This document shows positions 18,060 through 29,951 of a DNA stretch of 64,000 bases, piece after piece (the stretch's first letter is position 1; the number at the start of each line of letters is the position of its first letter). Location: the NCBI RefSeq assembly GCF_002893625.1, contig NZ_PKMZ01000009.1:80436-144435 (forward strand). The letters are read 5' to 3'. Made by a program: the position numbers and the translations under genes. The notes beneath the pieces are model-generated. The model had not been told where the DNA came from, made no database searches, and saw only the letters and a program-made list of their open reading frames with translations. The stretch comes from Mangrovicella endophytica. GTDB lineage: Bacteria; Pseudomonadota; Alphaproteobacteria; Rhizobiales; Rhizobiaceae.

Positions 18060-18084
18060 GGCCGGAGGGGCTCACCCTCCGGCC
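18060..18084 (+). terminator. intercistronic hairpin after binding-protein gene
   Basis: Perfect 10-bp inverted repeat GGCCGGAGGG-GCTCA-CCCTCCGGCC, starting nine bases after the BMP gene stop. There is no T-run, so it more likely stabilises the binding-protein mRNA 3' end or gives partial termination, raising the binding protein over the membrane subunits, as in other ABC operons. Confidence 0.7.
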
Positions 18085-18106
18085 ACTGGATTTCAGCTGG
18101 AAGCCG

Positions 18107-19665
<1,559 letters not shown>

Positions 19666-19669
<4 letters not shown>

Positions 19670-20754
19670 GCCAGGACGCCCTCCCCGCCGTCGGGCTCGA
19701 TGCTTCCGCTGGCCGCAGCAGCCGCCGCGACCTCGCACGAAGGCTCGCGATCACCGTGGTTCCGATCCTCGTCTCGCTGGTCATCGCGGGCTGCGTGCTG
19801 CTCGCGGTCGGCGTCGACCCCTTCGCCTATTACGGCTTTGTCGTGCAGCGCGGGCTCCTGTCGGGGCTCGGCCTCCAGCAGACGCTGACGCGCATGGCGC
19901 CGCTCCTGTTCATCGCGGCCGGCCTGATCGTCGCCTTCCGGGCCGGCATCTGGAATCTCGGCGGCGACGGGCAGTTTCTGCTCGGCGCGGTGACCGCCGC
20001 GGCGAGCGCGCCGCTGCTGGTGCAGGTCCTGCCGGCATGGCTGGCGCTGCCGATTGCCTTCGTCATCGCAGCGACGGTGGCGATGCTCTGGTCGCTCCTG
20101 CCGGCGCTGCTGCGCGCCTATCAGGGCGTCAACGAGATCATCACCACGCTGATGATGAGCTTTCTCGGCGTCTCGCTCGCCAACGTGCTGGTGAAGCTCG
20201 TCTTCCTGGATCCGTCGACGACCGTGCCGCAGACCCGCACGCTTCCGGTTCCCGACCGGCTGCCGCGCTTGTTCGAGACGACCGTCACCAGCGGCCTCGT
20301 CTTCGGAGTCGTCGCGATCGTCGGCGTCCATCTGATGATGACGCGGACGGCCTTCGGACTGAAGCTGCGGACGGTCGGTGCCAATGCGCGCGCTGCGGTG
20401 CATGCCGGCCTCGACGTGCCCGTTCTCGTCAGCGCCGTCTTTGCCCTCTCGGCCGGGCTGATCGGCCTCGGCGGCGCCATCGACGTCGTCGGCACGCAGG
20501 GCAACGTCAGGGCCGACTGGAACCCGGCCTACGGCCTTGCGGTGATCCCGGTCGTGTTCCTCGCCCGCATGAACGGCTACGCCGCCATCGGCTTCGTCTT
20601 CCTCCTGTCGGTGCTGTCGATCGGCGGCGAAAGCGCAGCACGGCGGCTCGGCGTGCCGCAGACCTTCACGCTGGTGCTGGTGTCGATCGTCCTGATCACG
20701 CTCGCCATCGCCGAATATCTCGACCACCGGTTCGACCGGGCGCGGAGGGTCTGA
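19666..20754 (+). CDS. ABC transporter permease 1 (BMP system)
   Basis: A 362-residue branched-chain/nucleoside-type permease (BPD_transp_2) with about ten hydrophobic segments. The conserved GIWNLGGDGQFLLGAV and LLRAYQGVNEIITTLMMSFL stretches are diagnostic of YufP-like subunits. The ATG at 19666 overlaps the ATPase stop. The partner permease starts four bases after its stop. Confidence 0.9.
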
Positions 20755-20757
20755 GCC

Positions 20758-21693
20758 ATGGATGGCCTTCTCAGCACCTCCTTCCTGGCCGCGCTCCTGT
20801 TCGGCGCGGTGACGGCGGCGATCCCGCTGCTGCTCGCGGGGCTCGGCGAGCAGATGTCGGAAAAGGCCGGCGTCCTCAATATCGGCATCGAGGGCATGAT
20901 GATCGCCGGCGCCTATCTCGGCTTCGTCGGCGCCTACTATTCGGAATCCTTCTGGCTCGGCTTCCTCGCCGGTGCCGCCGGCGGCGTGGCCGTGGCCGCG
21001 CTGATGGCGCTCCTGTGCGTACGCATCGGGCTCAACCAGATCGTCATCGGCATCGCCCTGACGCTCGGGCTGGAGGGGCTGACGGCGCTGCTGCACCACT
21101 TCCAGTTCTCCCGCAGTTATCCCCGCCTGCCGGCGGCCGCCGTGACGCCGATCCCGCTCCTGTCCGATATTCCGGTGCTGGGCCCGGCGCTGTTCCGCCA
21201 TCACCTGATCGTCTACCTCGCCGTCGCGGCGGTCTGGGTGATGATCTGGGTCTACCGGCGCACGCAGCTCGGCCTGAACCTGCAGGCAGCCGGCGACAAG
21301 CCGGCGGCGCTCGACGTCGCGGGCATCGACGTCGTGCGCACGCGCACGGCAGCCGTCCTCTTCACCGGTGCCATGGCGGGCCTCGGTGGCGCCTATCTCG
21401 CCAATGTCGGAGCAGGCCTGTTCATCCCCTTCATCACCAACGGGGCCGGCTTCCTCGGCATCGTGCTGGCGATGCTCGCCCGGGGCCGGCCCCTGTGGGT
21501 GCTGGCCGGCGCGCTGATCTTCGGCGGCTGCCTGTCCGTGACGACGGCCGCGCAGGTGGCCGGCGTCAACATCCCGACCGACCTCATCCAGATGCTGCCG
21601 TTCCTGGCGGTTATGGCGATGCTCGTCCTGTTCGGACGGCGCGCCAGCCTGCCGGCGGCGCTTGGCATTCCCTACGAGCGCGGTGCGCGCTGA
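20758..21693 (+). CDS. ABC transporter permease 2 (BMP system)
   Basis: A 311-residue permease, YufQ-like, with the conserved LLLAGLGEQMSEKAGVLNIGIEGMMIAGAYL segment near the N terminus (described here by its ends: LLLAGLGEQ to GIEGMMI) and about eight hydrophobic helices. It pairs with permease 1 to form the channel. Its stop lies 21 bases before the lactonase start, so importer and catabolic genes appear co-transcribed. Confidence 0.9.
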   Translation: MDGLLSTSFLAALLFGAVTAAIPLLLAGLGEQMSEKAGVLNIGIEGMMIAGAYLGFVGAYYSESFWLGFLAGAAGGVAVAALMALLCVRIGLNQIVIGIALTLGLEGLTALLHHFQFSRSYPRLPAAAVTPIPLLSDIPVLGPALFRHHLIVYLAVAAVWVMIWVYRRTQLGLNLQAAGDKPAALDVAGIDVVRTRTAAVLFTGAMAGLGGAYLANVGAGLFIPFITNGAGFLGIVLAMLARGRPLWVLAGALIFGGCLSVTTAAQVAGVNIPTDLIQMLPFLAVMAMLVLFGRRASLPAALGIPYERGAR

Positions 21694-22521
<828 letters not shown>

Positions 22522-22531
22522 GGACTCGGCC

Positions 22532-24483
<1,952 letters not shown>

Positions 24484-24519
24484 GATTCCCAAGGAGCCGC
24501 GCGGTTCCGCCTCTCGCAT

Positions 24520-24551
24520 CGATCATCCCGCCGCTCGGGGCGGGATGATCG
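24520..24551 (+). terminator. terminator hairpin at end of the B6 operon
   Basis: Perfect 13-bp stem CGATCATCCCGCC / GGCGGGATGATCG with a six-base loop, 36 bases after the pyridoxal dehydrogenase stop and in the convergent gap before the leftward hydantoinase gene. The trailing T-run is weak (ATCCTTTCC). It could serve both strands. Confidence 0.7.
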
Positions 24552-24695
24552 GCACATCCTTTCCTCCAGCGGACGCGACGATCTGCAGGGTCCTCCGTAC
24601 GCGGCCGAAGTCATCCGGATCGCGAGTCCTGACGCTGTCGGGCTCAATACCCTCTGGTTGCCCGGCGCGACGAGACGGTCCAGGCGATATTCGGA

Positions 24696-26105
24696 TCAGG
24701 GATACGCCGATGCGGCAAGCGCCGAGCGGCTGCGGGGCACGTAGCGTCCCTCTCCCTTCGCGCCGATAAGCTCACCCTCCCGCACCATCACTTTGCCGCC
24801 GACGATCACGGTCTCAGGCCAGCCGGTGATCTCGGTGCCCTCATAGGGGCTGTAGTCGGCACCGTCGTGAAGGTCGGCATGGCGGATGGTCCGCTTCGCC
24901 TCCGGGTTCCAAATGGCGATGTCGGCATCCATGCCGATCGCGATCGAACCTTTGCGTTCCAAGCCATAGGTGCGCGCATGGTTGGTCGCGGTCAGTGCAA
25001 CGAAGCGGGACAGGTCGATCCGCCCCTTCGCCACGCCCTCCGAGAACAGGATCGGCAGGCGCGTCTCGACGCCGGGAATGCCGTTTGGGATATGCCGGAA
25101 GCTCGTCCGGCCCCTGGGGTTCAGCTTACCGGCCGGATCGTCGTAGCGGAAGGGGCAGTGATCGGAGGAGAAGAGGTCGAAGACGCCGGTCTCGATGCCG
25201 CGCCAGCAGGCCTCTTGCTCGGCTTCGTCGCGGGGCGGCGGCGAGCAGACGAATTTCGCGCCCTCCCAGTCCATGCCGTCGAGGTCCTTGGCTGTCAGCA
25301 TCAGATATTGCGGACAGGTCTCGCCGACGACCTTCTGGCCCCGGGCTCTTGCCGACGCAATCTCCGCCATCGCCGCGCCGTTCGAGACATGGACGATGAC
25401 GATCGGCACCTCGGTGATCTCCGCCAGCGACAGCGCACGGTGGGTCGCCTCGCGCTCCACCGCGACCGGGCGGGTGGTGGCGTGGGCTTTCGGGCGGACC
25501 TCTCCCTCGGCCTCTTGCCGGCCGATCAGGTAGCGGATCGCGTCCTCGTTCTCGCAGTGGACCATCACGAGCGCGCCGGTCCGGCGCGCCGTGTCCATGG
25601 TCGCGAGGATCTCAGCATCGTTCAACCGCAAGCCCTCATAGGTCATGAAGACCTTGAAGGACGTGTAGCCGTCCGCCACCAGCGCCGGCAGCTCCTGACC
25701 GAGCACGGCCTGAGTCGGATCGGACACGATCAGATGGAAGGAATGGTCGGTATAGCACTGGCCCTCGGCGAGGGCGTGATAGTCCTGCAAGGCCGCGCGC
25801 AGGCTCTGGCCCTTCGCTTGCAGGCAGAAGGGCAGAACCGTGGTGTTGCCGCCGAAAAGCGCCGATCGCGTGCCGGACTCGAAATCGTCGGCCATGACGA
25901 TGCCGTCGCCGGAGGGCTGCGAGATGTGGACGTGGCTGTCGATCCCGCCGGGCAAGACCAGCCGGCCGGTCGCGTCGATGACCTCCGCCGCCTCGAGGCC
26001 GAGGCCGATCTGCGCGATCGTGCCATCCCTGATGCCGACATCGGCGCGATAAACGTCGGCGGCGGTCGCGACCGTCCCGCCGCGGATCACCAGATCGAGT
26101 GTCAA
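24696..26105 (-). CDS. dihydropyrimidinase/hydantoinase-like amidohydrolase
   Basis: Binuclear-metal cyclic amidohydrolase, 469 residues. Metal ligands are visible: HVH in GGIDSHVHISQP, the lysine in TSFKVFMTYEG (carboxylated in the family), His in MVHCENED, His in VIVHVSNGAA and Asp in LFSSDHCPFR. Members open hydantoin or dihydropyrimidine rings; the exact substrate here is unknown. Start is inferred as TTG at 26105, overlapping the upstream stop (TTGA) and giving LTLDLVIRGGTV, the expected family N terminus. It forms a leftward operon with the class V PLP enzyme and an amino acid permease. Confidence 0.87.
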   Translation of the reverse strand: MTLDLVIRGGTVATAADVYRADVGIRDGTIAQIGLGLEAAEVIDATGRLVLPGGIDSHVHISQPSGDGIVMADDFESGTRSALFGGNTTVLPFCLQAKGQSLRAALQDYHALAEGQCYTDHSFHLIVSDPTQAVLGQELPALVADGYTSFKVFMTYEGLRLNDAEILATMDTARRTGALVMVHCENEDAIRYLIGRQEAEGEVRPKAHATTRPVAVEREATHRALSLAEITEVPIVIVHVSNGAAMAEIASARARGQKVVGETCPQYLMLTAKDLDGMDWEGAKFVCSPPPRDEAEQEACWRGIETGVFDLFSSDHCPFRYDDPAGKLNPRGRTSFRHIPNGIPGVETRLPILFSEGVAKGRIDLSRFVALTATNHARTYGLERKGSIAIGMDADIAIWNPEAKRTIRHADLHDGADYSPYEGTEITGWPETVIVGGKVMVREGELIGAKGEGRYVPRSRSALAASAYP

Positions 26106-27319
26106 AGCGCCGGCTCCAACGCGGCGATCAGGCGATCCACCTCCTCGACGGTGTTGTAGTGGATCATGGATACGCGCACGACGCCGTCCTGCGGCAGGAG
26201 GCCGTGCTCCTCGACGAGGCGCCTTGCATAGAAGTCGCCATAGCGGATGCCGACCATCGCCTTGTCCGCGCCCTCCACGACCCGCTTGGAGCTGTCCTGC
26301 CCGACCGTGAAGGAGACGGTAGACACGCGGTCCTCCAGCGCCGTCGAGGTGCGCCCGATGACACGCACCGAGTTGCGCGAGGTGAGAAACTCCATCAGCC
26401 GCGCGGTGACGACGCGCTCCTGCTCGGCGATGCCGGCAAAGCCGGCTTCGATTGCCGACCGGCCGGCGGAGGCGCCGGAGCGCGTGCCCAGTTCCTCGAC
26501 ATACTCCACGGCGCCGATCGAGCCCCAGGCGCATTCGTAGTTGATGTTGCCGGGCTCCAGCTTGTGCGGCACTCGGCTCTTGTCGAAGAAGTAGTGGTAG
26601 ATGTTGTCGAGCGATTCCAGCTTGTCGCGCCGACCGTACATCACAGCATGGTGCGGCCCGAACACCTTGTAGACGCTGAAGACGTAGTAGTCGGCGCCGA
26701 GCGCCCTCACGTCGATCGCCCGGTGCGGGGCATAGGCCACCGCATCGACAACCAGCTCGGCGCCGGCCGCATGCGCGATATCGGCGATCTCGGCGATCGG
26801 ATTGATCGTCCCGAGGATGTTCGAGGCATGCGTGACGCAGACGAGCTTCGTGCGCTCGCTCATCAGAGCGCGAAGGTCGGCGAGATCAAGCTCGAACGTT
26901 TCGGGATTGCAGCGCCACCACTTGATCTTCACGCCACGCGCTTCGTGCTTCAGCCACGGCCCGATATTGGCCTCGTGGTCGACATTGGTCAGTACGATCT
27001 CGTCGCCCGGCTGCAGGCGTCCCGTCATCGCCTCCGACAGGAAGCGGATGAGGATCGTGGTGCTCGCACCTTCGACGATCTCGCCGGGATCGCAGTTCAT
27101 GAAACGGGCAAAGGCACCGCGCGATGCGGACACGCGCTCGAGCGAACGCTGGCTCGGCGCGTAGCTCGCCCCGGTCTGCACGTTGGACGTCAGCAGATAG
27201 TCGGACACGCGGTCGGCCACGCGCGCCAGCACCTGGCTGCCGCCGGCATTGTCCATGTAGGCCCATTCGCCGCCAAGGGCGGGGAACTGGGAGCGGACGA
27301 AGTCGAGATCGAGAGACAT
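26102..27319 (-). CDS. class V PLP-dependent enzyme, cysteine-desulfurase-like but without the catalytic Cys
   Basis: A 405-residue fold-type I PLP protein resembling the cysteine desulfurase-like (TIGR01976-type) group. The PLP lysine is in VFSVYKVFGPHHAVMYG, preceded by LVVDAVAYAPHR. Where SufS/NifS-type enzymes carry the active-site cysteine near the C terminus, this protein reads MVGIRYGDFYARRLV with no cysteine. Sulfur transfer is therefore unlikely; an epimerase, lyase or aminotransferase role fits better. It is translationally coupled to the hydantoinase and lies 26 bases after the permease. A ring-opened amino compound is a plausible substrate. Confidence 0.8.
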   Translation of the reverse strand: MSLDLDFVRSQFPALGGEWAYMDNAGGSQVLARVADRVSDYLLTSNVQTGASYAPSQRSLERVSASRGAFARFMNCDPGEIVEGASTTILIRFLSEAMTGRLQPGDEIVLTNVDHEANIGPWLKHEARGVKIKWWRCNPETFELDLADLRALMSERTKLVCVTHASNILGTINPIAEIADIAHAAGAELVVDAVAYAPHRAIDVRALGADYYVFSVYKVFGPHHAVMYGRRDKLESLDNIYHYFFDKSRVPHKLEPGNINYECAWGSIGAVEYVEELGTRSGASAGRSAIEAGFAGIAEQERVVTARLMEFLTSRNSVRVIGRTSTALEDRVSTVSFTVGQDSSKRVVEGADKAMVGIRYGDFYARRLVEEHGLLPQDGVVRVSMIHYNTVEEVDRLIAALEPAL

Positions 27320-27345
27320 GGGGGAACTTTCTTGCAGAAGCGGCG

Positions 27346-28020
27346 TCAGCGCGCGGCGCGACGGGCGTGACGCGTCTCATAGTGCGCGACGAGGCGCACC
27401 AGCGGCAGGAGGATGAGGAGATAGAGGATGGCCGCGCCGATCAGCGGCGTCGGATTGGCGGCGAGCGCCTGGGCCTGCGTCGCCTGTTTCAGGAGGTCCG
27501 GCAGGGCCACCACGGAGGCGAGCGCGGTATCCTTCATGACGTTGATCGAGTTGTTGGTGAGCGGCGGAATGACGACCCGGATCGCCTGAGGCAGGATCAC
27601 GCGCCGCATGCGCTGGTAGGAATGCAGGCCGAGCGCATCGGCGGCCTCGAACTGGCCGCGCGGGATCGCTTCGATGCCGGCGCGAAAGATCTCTGCCGCA
27701 TAGGCGGTCGAAACGGTGGACAGGGCGAATACGGCCGCCGCGAAGGGCGAGAAGCGGATGCCGAGAAACGGCAGCGCATAATAGACCACCACCAGCCAGA
27801 CCAGCACCGGCAGCGCCCGGAATACATCGATATAGGCGATCGCAAGAGCCCGGAACGCGCTGGCCGCGTAGAGCCTCACCATCGCCAGAGCCAGGCCGCC
27901 GATCAGCCCCAGCACGATCGACAGGAGGCCGAGCAGGACCGTGCGGCCGAGGCCCTGCAGAAGCAGCGGGTAGTAGCGGACGAGGACGTCGACGTTGAAG
28001 AAGGTTTCAACGATACCCAT
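27346..28020 (-). CDS. polar amino acid ABC transporter permease (HisM/GlnP type)
   Basis: A 224-residue inner-membrane permease with about five hydrophobic helices. The EAA loop motif is EAADALGLHSYQRMRRVILPQAIRVVIPPL (residue region about 135-165). An N-terminal LLQGLGRTVLLGLLSIVLG matches the His/Glu/Gln/Arg/opine family. It follows the binding-protein gene after a hairpin. No ATP-binding subunit is encoded nearby in this operon. Confidence 0.9.
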   Translation of the reverse strand: MGIVETFFNVDVLVRYYPLLLQGLGRTVLLGLLSIVLGLIGGLALAMVRLYAASAFRALAIAYIDVFRALPVLVWLVVVYYALPFLGIRFSPFAAAVFALSTVSTAYAAEIFRAGIEAIPRGQFEAADALGLHSYQRMRRVILPQAIRVVIPPLTNNSINVMKDTALASVVALPDLLKQATQAQALAANPTPLIGAAILYLLILLPLVRLVAHYETRHARRAAR

Positions 28021-28041
28021 GCTGATCCTTCAGCTTTGAGC

Positions 28042-28064
28042 GCCGCCGGCTGTACGCCGGCGGC
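28042..28064 (-). terminator. intercistronic hairpin between binding protein and permease
   Basis: Perfect 9-bp stem GCCGCCGGC / GCCGGCGGC with a five-base loop, in the 57-base gap after the binding-protein gene. No T-run follows on the coding strand. It probably protects or partially terminates the binding-protein message, as at 18060-18084. Confidence 0.65.
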
Positions 28065-28077
28065 AGTGCGGTGAGGC

Positions 28078-28863
28078 TCAGAGCTTCGGCATCTCGGCTT
28101 CGGTCGCCGTCGAGGTCGAGGCATCGGGCTTGGTGCCGAACCACTTCTCGTGAAGCTGCTGGACGAAGCCTTCCTTCTTCAGCGTGGAGATCGCCTTCGT
28201 CGTCTCGGTCGCCAGCGGCGAATCCTTGGCGAACATGACCGAATACTGCTCGCCGGTCTTGATGCGCTCCACCACGGCGAATTGCGGCTTGTCCTTGATG
28301 TAGTAGGCGACGGCCGGGATGTCGGAGATGTAGCCGTCGATGCCGCCATTGCCGAGATCGAGCATGGCCGGCGCCAAGCCTTCGAAGCGGCGGATTTCGC
28401 CGATGCCGTACTCCTTCTGGTGCTCGGTGGCCCACATGTCGCCGGTGGACCCGGTGTCGACGCCGACCGTCTTGCCGCCGAGGCCCTTCAGCCCATCGAT
28501 GCCGGAGGATTTCAGCACCGACAGCGATTGGTCGCTGTCATAGTAGGGCTGCGCGAAGGACACCGACTCCAGCCGCTTCTTGGTGATGGTGATCGAGGAC
28601 ACCGCCGCGTCGATGCGGCCGGACTGAACGGCCGAGAACAGGCCGTTGAAGGGGATGTTCTCGAAGCTGACGTCGTCATAGCCCATGCGCTTGGCGACTT
28701 CCTGGACGAGCTCGACCTCGAAGCCGACGGTCTCGCCCGCCTCGTTCTGGAACTCCCAGGGAACGTTCCCGATGTTGGCTCCAACAGTCAGCGTCTTGGC
28801 GCTGGCGGGGCTGGCGATAGCGACGGCGGCCAGCGCAATGGCGGCAAATGTCCTGCGGATCAT
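28078..28863 (-). CDS. polar amino acid ABC transporter substrate-binding protein
   Basis: A 261-residue periplasmic binding protein (SBP_bac_3). The signal peptide MIRRTFAAIALAAVAIASPASA is followed by KTLTVGANIGNVPWEF. Typical FEVELVQEVAKRMGY, GRIDAAVSSITITKKR and GVDTGSTGDMW segments are visible. ATG 28863 follows AAAGGAGTTGCC, a strong ribosome-binding site. A TGCATGCA palindrome lies about 80 bases upstream. It likely carries in the substrate of the hydantoinase/PLP/gamma-glutamyl enzymes. Confidence 0.9.
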   Translation of the reverse strand: MIRRTFAAIALAAVAIASPASAKTLTVGANIGNVPWEFQNEAGETVGFEVELVQEVAKRMGYDDVSFENIPFNGLFSAVQSGRIDAAVSSITITKKRLESVSFAQPYYDSDQSLSVLKSSGIDGLKGLGGKTVGVDTGSTGDMWATEHQKEYGIGEIRRFEGLAPAMLDLGNGGIDGYISDIPAVAYYIKDKPQFAVVERIKTGEQYSVMFAKDSPLATETTKAISTLKKEGFVQQLHEKWFGTKPDASTSTATEAEMPKL

Positions 28864-28943
28864 GGCAACTCCTTTTCCAGCGACGGTGAGAGAGCATCCG
28901 CTTAATTCATGTGCGCCGATGCTCAACAATTTGGCAGTAATTC

Positions 28944-28951
28944 TGCATGCA
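28944..28951. promoter_or_regulatory. candidate operator TGCATGCA (binding-protein promoter)
   Basis: Perfect 8-bp palindrome TGCATGCA in the gap between the GntR gene and the leftward binding-protein gene. The same motif recurs at 29846-29853, with a near copy at 29867-29875, in front of the divergent GntR and gamma-glutamyltransferase genes. This makes a shared GntR site likely. Confidence 0.45.
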
Positions 28952-29002
28952 CTTTCATGAGCAGACTGCACGGAGAATTGCGTGCTGCGCAAGCGGAAAG
29001 AT

Positions 29003-29755
29003 TTATCCGCTTGACTGGGCATTCGCCTTGGAGCGCAGCCGGGGCTTCGGCGGCTGATGACCGGAGGCGGCATGGTCCACCTCGGCATAGGGCGCCAGCA
29101 CCTCCATCAGATCGCCCCGCGCAGGGGCGACCTTCAGGAAGGCGCGATCCGCGACCTGGTCGAGATGGTGAGCCATCAGGGACGCCGCCGCATCTCCATC
29201 TCCCGCTGCCAGTGCCTCGATGACCGAGCGGTGCTCGGAGATGGCGCATTCGGAGGAATGCGGCCGGCCGAAGGTGGCGAGCGACAGGCTGGAGCGATAG
29301 GCGATTTCGCGGACATAGCGGGTCAGCGTCGGCTTGCCCGTCATCTCCGCCAGCTTCACATGAAACTCGGTCGCAAGCCGGATGGAGTTCGCTGCCGGCC
29401 CACCATGCGCCTTCTCCTCGTCTGCGAGATGCGCCCTTAGCTCCTGGAGCTGCGCGACCGTCAGCCTGCCGCAAAGCGCCCGCACCACGAGGCGCTCCAG
29501 CTCGCGGCGGATGTCGAACTCGTCGCGCGCCTCGTCGAAGGACGGTGTTGCAACCACTGCGATCCGGTTGCGGCGAAGCTCGACAAGCCCTTCCGACGCG
29601 AGTTGCCCAAGCGCATGCCGGGCGATCGTACGACTGACGCCGAACCGTTCCCCCAACGTGTCTTCCGGCAGCTTATCGCCCGGTGCGAGAGCCTGTTCGA
29701 GGATCGCCCGGCGGATGGCACGGCAAATGACTGCCGCACGGTTGGATGCCTCCAT
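29003..29755 (-). CDS. GntR-family regulator, FCD subfamily
   Basis: A 250-residue regulator with a winged HTH (about residues 12-75: LGERFGVSRTIARHALGQLASEGLVEL) and an FCD ligand domain (about 85-220) holding RLATEFHVKLAEMTGKPTLTRYV. The ATG at 29755 (MEASNRAAVICRA) is preferred over an upstream TTG. It is divergent from the gamma-glutamyltransferase gene and upstream of the binding-protein/hydantoinase operon, and probably controls both through TGCATGCA sites (inference). Confidence 0.85.
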   Translation of the reverse strand: MEASNRAAVICRAIRRAILEQALAPGDKLPEDTLGERFGVSRTIARHALGQLASEGLVELRRNRIAVVATPSFDEARDEFDIRRELERLVVRALCGRLTVAQLQELRAHLADEEKAHGGPAANSIRLATEFHVKLAEMTGKPTLTRYVREIAYRSSLSLATFGRPHSSECAISEHRSVIEALAAGDGDAAASLMAHHLDQVADRAFLKVAPARGDLMEVLAPYAEVDHAASGHQPPKPRLRSKANAQSSG

Positions 29756-29843
29756 GCTCAATGGCTGCCCTCGAAACAAATGTCAGTGTCTGCCGGAATA
29801 TAGCAGCTTCGCGACGGCGGCTTCAAAGCCTGTCGAGAGCCAA

Positions 29844-29875
29844 ATTGCATGCAGTTGAGCTAGGTGATTGCATGC
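29844..29875. promoter_or_regulatory. tandem ATTGCATGC motifs, candidate GntR operators
   Basis: Two copies of ATTGCATGC, at 29844-29852 and 29867-29875, 23 bases apart (about two helical turns). The first extends to the full palindrome TGCATGCA (29846-29853). They lie between the divergent GntR and gamma-glutamyltransferase genes. Assigned by repetition and position. Confidence 0.5.
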
Positions 29876-29951
29876 TAGGAGCGCTGCCGCGAAGCTCAGG
29901 GTTACGTCCGGCGCAGGGCGAAGGCGGCACGGGATTTGCTTGCGGCCGTGC

